Assembly: GCA_015499985.1 (NCBI GenBank)
Contig: JAAAUF010001004.1
Span: 1-14,466, forward strand
DNA from: Haplosporangium gracile
Taxonomy: Eukaryota > Mortierellomycota > Mortierellomycetes > Mortierellales > Mortierellaceae
Direction: 5' to 3'
DNA: 14,466 nucleotides
Shown here piece after piece: positions 9,215-14,466 of this stretch; position 1 is the stretch's first letter, and every line of letters begins with the position of its first letter. Made by a program: the position numbers and the translations under genes. The notes under the pieces were generated by a model. It ran no database searches, was not told where the DNA came from, and worked only from the letters and a program-made list of their open reading frames with translations.

Positions 9215-10934
9215 GCCCTTTTTTTCTCTCTCGCTTTTGCAACATCCATAAGAAGGAAAGAGAGTAACCTCAATAACGCGTTTTGTTTCTTCTTTCTTTT
9301 CTTCCCCTCTCTATTTTTTTCTCGTTTTGTCCCATTCTCTCTCTTTTTTTTTTTTTTTTTTTTTTTTTTCTTTTTCTCTTTCTTTCTCATTCTTTTGTGC
9401 ATCCTCCTTTCTTCTTCCTGCCTCTGATTTGCGCCAATCGCAGATATTGACGAACAAGAAACGCGCCCTTTTTTTGTTGCTTTTTTTGTTCTTCTTTTGT
9501 CACCCCTTTAGTCCTTCTCTTTCTTTGCTCTCCCCCACTACCCCCCCCCGCCTCCTCCTTCCTATTCTTTCTCCTCTTTCTCTTCTTCCGAACCTCTCTC
9601 TCTTCGCAGCTCCCCTATCTCTCTTGTCCACTTTTTTAATAACGCACAAAACAAAACAAGGCTTGACCTTCTTTCGCGACCAATCTTTTGGTCCATCACT
9701 CATCCCGCCATTCCGCCCAACAGTAAGAGGGACCTCTACAAGTAGGTAGGCATAAAAACTCATATCATTGCGTGAATCGCGCCTCTTTTTTCCCCCTCTT
9801 CTTTCTTACGCTACTCTGTTCCCCATCTCCCGGTCCCCTTCTTTTCTATTACACCCTGGCATTACTGCAAAGCCGCATCCATAACCACCCTCATCACCAT
9901 CGTCTTTCTCACTTTCTACCATTCCTATCCCTTTTTTTTTCTTCATCGTCATTTCACTCTCCATTGGAAATCGCCCTGCACTCTTTCTCTCACACATTCT
10001 CACTCAAGCATCGAGTTACCCATTTTGTAAGGTCCGCCTACCTTCCGCGATACTTGTTCAACCATTTTCCCCCCCTCTCTTGTACGTTACTCTTTCTCTC
10101 TCTATCTATTTCGCTCGCATTTCGTCTCTATCCAACCGAATCGTTGAACACTCGCACACTGCTAGGACAATCTTTCCCATCTTTCATTTCCACCTCCTTC
10201 ACAGAAACTTCCGTCGTTGTATTCCCCTATTGTCTCTTACGTGCCCCATTTCTCGCTTGCCTCCTCCTTGTAATACTCCTTTCTTTTTTTTGCCTCTTCT
10301 CTTCTCGTCCCCTTCACTCTTTCTTAATCTCTCTTTACTGTCTCTCGTGTCCTATAATATCTTACCTCTCCTCTCGTTTATATATCTTTCTCTCCCAAAC
10401 AAATTGGTCCCGCTCGTAATAAGCACTACAAATACACCAACTAAAAACTATACTATTTCAATCTCATCCTTCACTTCATCCTATTAATCTCTTTAACTTT
10501 TCGGCTTCATTCTTCTTCTCCTCAACACCATTACACACCCTCTTCCTTGTTGTAATCGCGTTTCTATCTTTACTTTTCCATTTCTACATACTACCAGACC
10601 CTGTGTCTAATCTCTTCTTCTTCTCCCTTATTTTTCTGTCCTTTCGCGCATTTATCAGAAAATCAAACTTCGAGATTCAGACTCAGTAACGGACGACCAA
10701 AGGCAACAAGCGCGCAACGTCGAGAGGAAGAGGCTACAATTGCTTTTTCTCCTTTCCACCTTTTCTCCCATCACCGCGCCATCTTATTTTTCTGACGAAC
10801 ACACTAGACAGCAAACAACAAATTTCCTCTACACACTCAGCCAAGCAGGGCTCCTTTTCTCCCTTCTGAGATTGCTCTCTGAATCTCCCGCCCTTCAATA
10901 CATCTCACGGCGCTACATTCAACAAACACGCACA
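9215..10934 (+). promoter_or_regulatory. 1.72-kb pyrimidine-rich, ATG-free tract: probable long 5' leader of the MFS gene
   Basis: I read every AT dinucleotide from the ATG at 9212-9214 to the transporter start at 10935. About 90 are present and none is followed by G, so no + frame contains an ATG for 1,720 nt. ATGs are frequent immediately upstream (five between 9192 and 9214). The tract is dominated by T and C as far as about 10650, then becomes A/C-rich up to CACAATGG. Other leaders in the window are ATG-free for only 222 and 280 nt. Suppression of upstream AUGs fits a scanned 5' UTR, so transcription may start near or a little after 9215. Possible leader introns cannot be excluded (GTAAGA at 9723, GTAAGG at 10027). 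Apparent open frames here of 140, 215 and 135 codons use non-ATG starts and reflect lack of purines, not genes. Confidence 0.5.
9344..9369 (+). repeat. T26 homopolymer run
   Basis: A run of 26 T lies near the upstream end of the pyrimidine-rich tract, flanked by CTCTCTC and CTTTTTCTC. Poly(dA:dT) runs of this kind exclude nucleosomes in fungal promoters, so it may mark the core promoter of the transporter transcript. The exact length is uncertain in any assembly. Confidence 0.9.
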
Positions 10935-13670
10935 ATGGACGACTCTCATCGGCACGCGACCTACAGTACCTCAAACGGCCAACACCTTCAAGAGGCCGAC
11001 AGCAATAATGATACCGGTACCGAAAACAGCAACACCTCTCACAATAGTACCCTCAACAACAATGCTAAGAGCAACACCCATCGCCTCAAGAATGGCTCAT
11101 CGTTAGGCCGCCTTCACACTCAGGGCCTTTCTAGTCTCAGACCAGGAGGATCTTTGGCGCCACCACCAGCAGCAGCAGGATCTGGTGGAGAGTACCTCCG
11201 CGCAGATGGCCATGTCGTCAACCCCGACAAGTTGCGGCCGACCAACAGCGCTTTAACGACGTCGATCTGCTCAACGATCGAGCCCTCGGATTGTGCAGCC
11301 TTCAACTGGGTTACTCGGATCATTTACCGCCATTACAGTCGAGTCGACTATGTCCGGACCGAAGCCCAGTTGGACAAAGAGGCCTACCTGATTGGGAATA
11401 TCAAATTTAGCCGATGGATCTTTCTCCCGGCCGCGTTTTGTTTCCAGGCCGTCTGTGGGACCTTGTATGCCTGTAAGTTTGTCTTTTCATTTGTTTTGTT
11501 TGGGGTTTATTTTCGGAAAGCGGAGGGGCCGAAGGGGAAGCGGAAGGGGAAGGGGAAGTGGAAGTGGAAGTGGAAGTGGAAGAAAAAGTGGATATGGGTG
11601 GTGTTATTTCGCCATGAGAGCAATTGTTGAGCCTTTACGTCTGTGCAAAGTGCATGGCCTTTTTTTTTCTCGCTTTGTCTGTTTGGGTGTCTCGATTGGT
11701 AAGGCGCGTACTAAACTTAATCACCCCTGATTTTTTTTTTATTTCATTTGTATCGTTCTTGCTATGATATTGCTTATTAGGGTCTGTGTTCAACAACCTC
11801 ATCGATGCTGCATTGTACGGTCCTGCAACGAATATACATCTGGCTGCCATTACGTTCTACGTTGCCTTGGGTAAGTTAACCAACGCGAATAGGGACCGAA
11901 CAATTTTTTAATATTATTAATTGAATCTGAGCACAGACTAATGACAGTGATCTGTACCTGCATTCTGTTGTCGACGATTGCAATCACATTTCTCCATTCG
12001 TTAACAATCTTTTATACCCCCACTCGTCTCTTTTGAATATAGGTTGCTTTGGAGTCTCGTCGTCGATCATGGGCCCTTGGCTTGAGCGACATGGTCCCCG
12101 GAAAGCCGGACTCTTGGGTGCAGTCCTGTTCCTCATAGGCAATTTGATCACCGCCCTCGGTGTCCATGTCAAGATGATTGCCCTAGTCTATGTCGGCTAC
12201 GGTATCTTTGGAGGTCTGGGCCTGGGTATCTCCTACATCTCACCCGTCTCTGCCCTCCAGAAATGGTTCCCTGATCGTCGTGGTGTTGCTGCTGGTCTGG
12301 CTGTCAGTGGGTTCGGAGCCGGTTCGATTGTGATGGCTAAGATCCCTGATCCTCTTTCCGCTGCTGTTGGCTTGCCCTTGACGTTTGTGATCCTGGGCTC
12401 GTTCTACTTTGTGATTATGGTTGTCTGTGCGTTCGTCTTCCGTGTCCCTCCTCCTGGTTATGTCGTCAATGGACTCGATGTCTGGGCTGTTCGCGTCGAT
12501 GACTGTGATGAGGATGAGAGCTCTGAGACGAGGACTCATACTGAGGCCGAGATCAAAGAGTTAAATTTAAAGAATATTTCAATCGAGCACCCTACACTCA
12601 CAGCTGGCAGTGGACTTTTCAACAACAACAACAACGTTGGCACCGGTGTTGGCATGGGTTCAACCAACTTCCAATCACTTCACCCTCTCCAACAAGCTCA
12701 TTTCGGCCCCCGCAAGAGTTTTGATGACGCTATGTCGCCCATCTCGCCTATTTCTGGAACCGCAACCATTATTCCCTCAGCCGCCATTTCAATGACTTCC
12801 CGCCGCAACTCGACAAGATCTGGGGCCCGTACGGGCTACGACCCCAGTATTTCGATTAGTTTGATGGATGCGTTCTACTCGCGCGAGTTCCGGTTGATGT
12901 ACATCATGTTCTTGGGCAACACCATGGCCGGTGTGGTCATCATATCGCGTCTGGCCAACATTGCAACCGACATATTTGACCACAACAAGGACACCGCCTC
13001 GACCATCGTCTCAATCAATGGCGGATTCAATCTGGTCGGTCGTTTGGTCTTCGCTTCCCTTTCAGACCGCATCGGCCGCAAGAACTCGTACATGATCATG
13101 CTGGGCGGTCAAGCCGTCATCCTCGCTTGCCTCCCTATCATCATGCAGACCCGTTGCAACTGGGCCTTCCTGATGACCATCTGGATCCTGACCTCGTGCT
13201 ATGGCGGCGGCTTTGGATGCATTCCTGCTTTCCTCTGCGATATGTTCGGACCCTCCAATATTGGTCCCCTCCACGGCGTCATCCTGACCTCTTGGAGTCT
13301 CTCAAGCGTCGGCGCCGGTCTCCTCTTCACCGCAATCTACAACCACCTCCTCAACACTGGTTACACCGTCCATGACAGTTACATCTACAGCATCAACATG
13401 TACTGGATCCTGGCCGGTGCGGTATTGGGTCTATTCATGACTCTCTTTGTACGAACCGGCATTCGTGATCGCTTGCTTCCCGCGGTTCCTGGAGAGTTCT
13501 TCCACAGCAGGATCTTTGGTCGTATCTTACGGTTTGGTCGATTCGGACTGAAGTGGGTCTCGAAGGAGCAGGAGCAGATGGAGTGGGCGACGTATGTGAT
13601 CCAACGACAGTTGGAGGAGGAGCAAGGTCATGGGTTGAGTTCCTCTCATGGAAACCACAAGTTACCGTGA
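10935..13670 (+). CDS. MFS transporter, oxalate/formate antiporter-like (monocarboxylate type)
   Basis: Three exons: 10935-11472, 11781-11870 and 12043-13670, joined to 2,256 nt encoding 751 aa. Introns are 308 and 172 nt, both with GTAAGT donors. Residues 1-155 are hydrophilic and Asn/Ser/Thr-rich. TM1 (about 161-183) runs into WSVFNN (180-185), resembling the W-S-V-F-N-P signature of the OFA family. TM2 ends in GPWLERHGPRKA (220-231), the MFS loop 2-3 motif. Next come SPVSALQKWFPDRRGVAAGL (276-295) and TM6 (about 320-343). A cytosolic loop of about 145 residues follows (345-490), with an Asn run, SPISP (441-445) and RRNS (463-466), which look like kinase sites. The second half repeats the fold, with GRLVFASLSDRIGRK (542-556) in loop 8-9. 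Twelve TM segments are likely, with both tails inside. Related carriers move small carboxylates; the substrate here is unknown. Typical family members are 400-500 aa, so the tails and central loop are unusual. The start is the first ATG after 1.7 kb and has a good context (CACAATGG). Confidence 0.9.
11525..11582 (+). repeat. G-run cluster and GGAAGT repeat in intron 1 of the MFS gene
   Basis: Four GGGG runs at 11525-11528, 11534-11537, 11546-11549 and 11552-11555 are separated by 5, 8 and 2 nt, close to the G-quadruplex pattern on the transcribed-sense strand. They merge into four perfect GGAAGT units plus GGAAG (11554-11582). The block begins about 50 nt inside the 308-nt intron (11473-11780). 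Purine (GAA/GGA) repeats and G-runs often affect splicing, so it may tune use of the GTAAGT donor; that role is inferred. Confidence 0.8.
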
Positions 13671-13825
13671 CGAAAAGGCCTCTCGATGACGGAAGAAATA
13701 TTGAGACCTTTTTTTTCTTCATCATCATTTTCTGTTATTTATTCTGTCGTTACAAGCAACTCACCCACTGCATATCCTTCATTGCTAATCCTCACTGTAT
13801 TATATTCATTCCTTACCATTATCTT

Positions 13826-13831
13826 AATAAA
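13826..13831 (+). terminator. Poly(A) signal AATAAA of the MFS gene
   Basis: An exact AATAAA lies 156 nt after the TGA stop, in a T/A-rich 3' flank and followed by TTAGTTTTCG. Spacing is similar to that behind the other two genes. Confidence 0.55.
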
Positions 13832-13920
13832 TTAGTTTTCGTTTCATTTCAGCTTACTTTTTGATACGGATGCGTGTGTTTGTGTAATGGCACAAATGAA
13901 AAACTCAAAAAGAGAGAAAA

Positions 13921-14312
13921 AAACGCGCTTTTTTTTATTTCTCTGATAAAAAGGCCAAGGGAGGCATTTGATAGTGAAGGGGAGATACGTACCAAAACTC
14001 TTCCGAGCGCCATGTACCAATCACAGTCAGCTTTGTAACCCGGCTCTGCGCAACAATTGCCGCTGCTCCTCACAGCTACAATGGAAAACAAAATAAAACT
14101 AGATACGAATGAAGGGAGATCCTCCCATGCTCTCCACTCTCCATCAATGACAGCCTCTTTCTTCCTGACAAACTTTCCAACTTTTTTTCTTCCTTTTTTT
14201 TTCGTACGCAATTTTATTTCTCCCAAGCCCCAAGCCCAAGGGAGGCATTTGATAATGAAAAGGACTACAAGTCAACAGCCAGCTTTCCAACGACCGGTTT
14301 TGCAATTAGAGA
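13921..14312 (+). repeat. Diverged direct duplication between the MFS gene and the tRNA
   Basis: A 24-bp block beginning CCAAGGGAGGCATTTGATA (first copy) occurs at 13955-13978 and again at 14236-14259 with one mismatch (G/A at block position 20). Similarity extends on both sides with gaps: TTTATTTCTC lies upstream of each copy (13936-13945 and 14212-14221). CAGTCAGCTTTGTAACCCGG (14024-14043) resembles ACAGCCAGCTTTCCAACGAC (14275-14294). The offset is 281 bp at the core. No gene is visible in 13671-14415 apart from the 3' UTR. This could be an old tandem duplication or two fragments of a dispersed repeat that settled upstream of the tRNA gene. Confidence 0.7.
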
Positions 14313-14415
14313 TACTATTCTGCACTTACGGAATAATCACGTGCATCAAATAAGATTTTATGTTTGAAACAAAAATGTCTCAAAAACTCAATCACCATCA
14401 GCAAACAAGCCTCTA

Positions 14416-14466
14416 GCCCGGCTAGCTCAATCGGTAGAGCGTCAGACTCTTAATCTGAAGGCTGTG
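14416..14466 (+). tRNA. tRNA-Lys (anticodon CUU), truncated by the window end
   Basis: The sequence starts with the acceptor strand GCCCGGC. A D-arm follows with a perfect A-box (TAGCTCAATCGG), the stem GCTC/GAGC enclosing AATCGGTA. The anticodon arm is TCAGA-CTCTTAA-TCTGA, placing CTT (Lys, reading AAG codons) at positions 34-36. No intron is present after position 37 in the part visible. The variable loop is just entered; the T-arm with the B-box and the 3' acceptor strand lie beyond the window. No upstream element is certain. Confidence 0.95.

Noticed and set aside
9772..10419. A 215-codon open frame, and similar ones at 9327-9749 and 10080-10487
   Set aside because: They begin with non-ATG codons, are made of Leu/Ser/Phe/Pro low complexity, and are open only because the strand lacks purines and hence stop codons.
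12033..12042. Apparent independent start of the large transporter exon at 12033
   Set aside because: The codon there is TTG inside the intron. The protein continues smoothly from exon 2 through the acceptor at 12041-12042.

Overview
The window is nuclear DNA from a filamentous fungus, most likely an early-diverging one (Mucoromycota, Mortierella-like). That placement is inferred from three things: intron-split genes with GT/AG borders and AATAAA signals 100-171 nt after the stops; the style of the encoded proteins (an alpha-kleisin with fungal separase sites, and an oxalate/formate-antiporter-type MFS carrier with long Asn/Ser-rich extensions); and long CT-rich, ATG-free leaders. No bacterial operon, phage or CRISPR feature is present.

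Layout, all recognised genes on the + strand. (1) 1-670 holds a cluster of TGGGCAAC motifs, with inverted copies at the left edge; it looks like a non-autonomous transposon or its remnant, cut by the window edge. (2) 1111-2073 is a three-exon START-domain lipid-transfer protein of the PC-TP/StARD2 type (222 aa). (3) 2592-4961 is a two-exon Rad21/Scc1 cohesin subunit (669 aa) with two textbook separase sites. (4) 4962-9214 is spacer with no supportable gene. It has alternating purine- and pyrimidine-rich stretches, a (TC)21 microsatellite, paired small hairpins and a GACT/GATT repeat. (5) 9215-10934 is a 1.72-kb pyrimidine-rich tract with no ATG in any + frame, ending exactly at the start codon of the next gene. 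(6) 10935-13670 is a three-exon MFS transporter (751 aa) whose first intron has a G-run cluster and a GGAAGT repeat. (7) 13671-14415 is the 3' flank with a diverged direct duplication. (8) 14416-14466 is the 5' two-thirds of a tRNA-Lys(CUU), cut by the window end.

The genes are separate transcription units with no obvious shared pathway: lipid transfer, sister-chromatid cohesion, membrane transport, translation. I did not find a convincing novel multi-gene system. The most unusual signal is the ATG-free 1.7-kb tract before the transporter, which suggests a very long 5' leader under selection against upstream AUGs. The TGGGCAAC element and the gene-empty stretch of about 6 kb come next.
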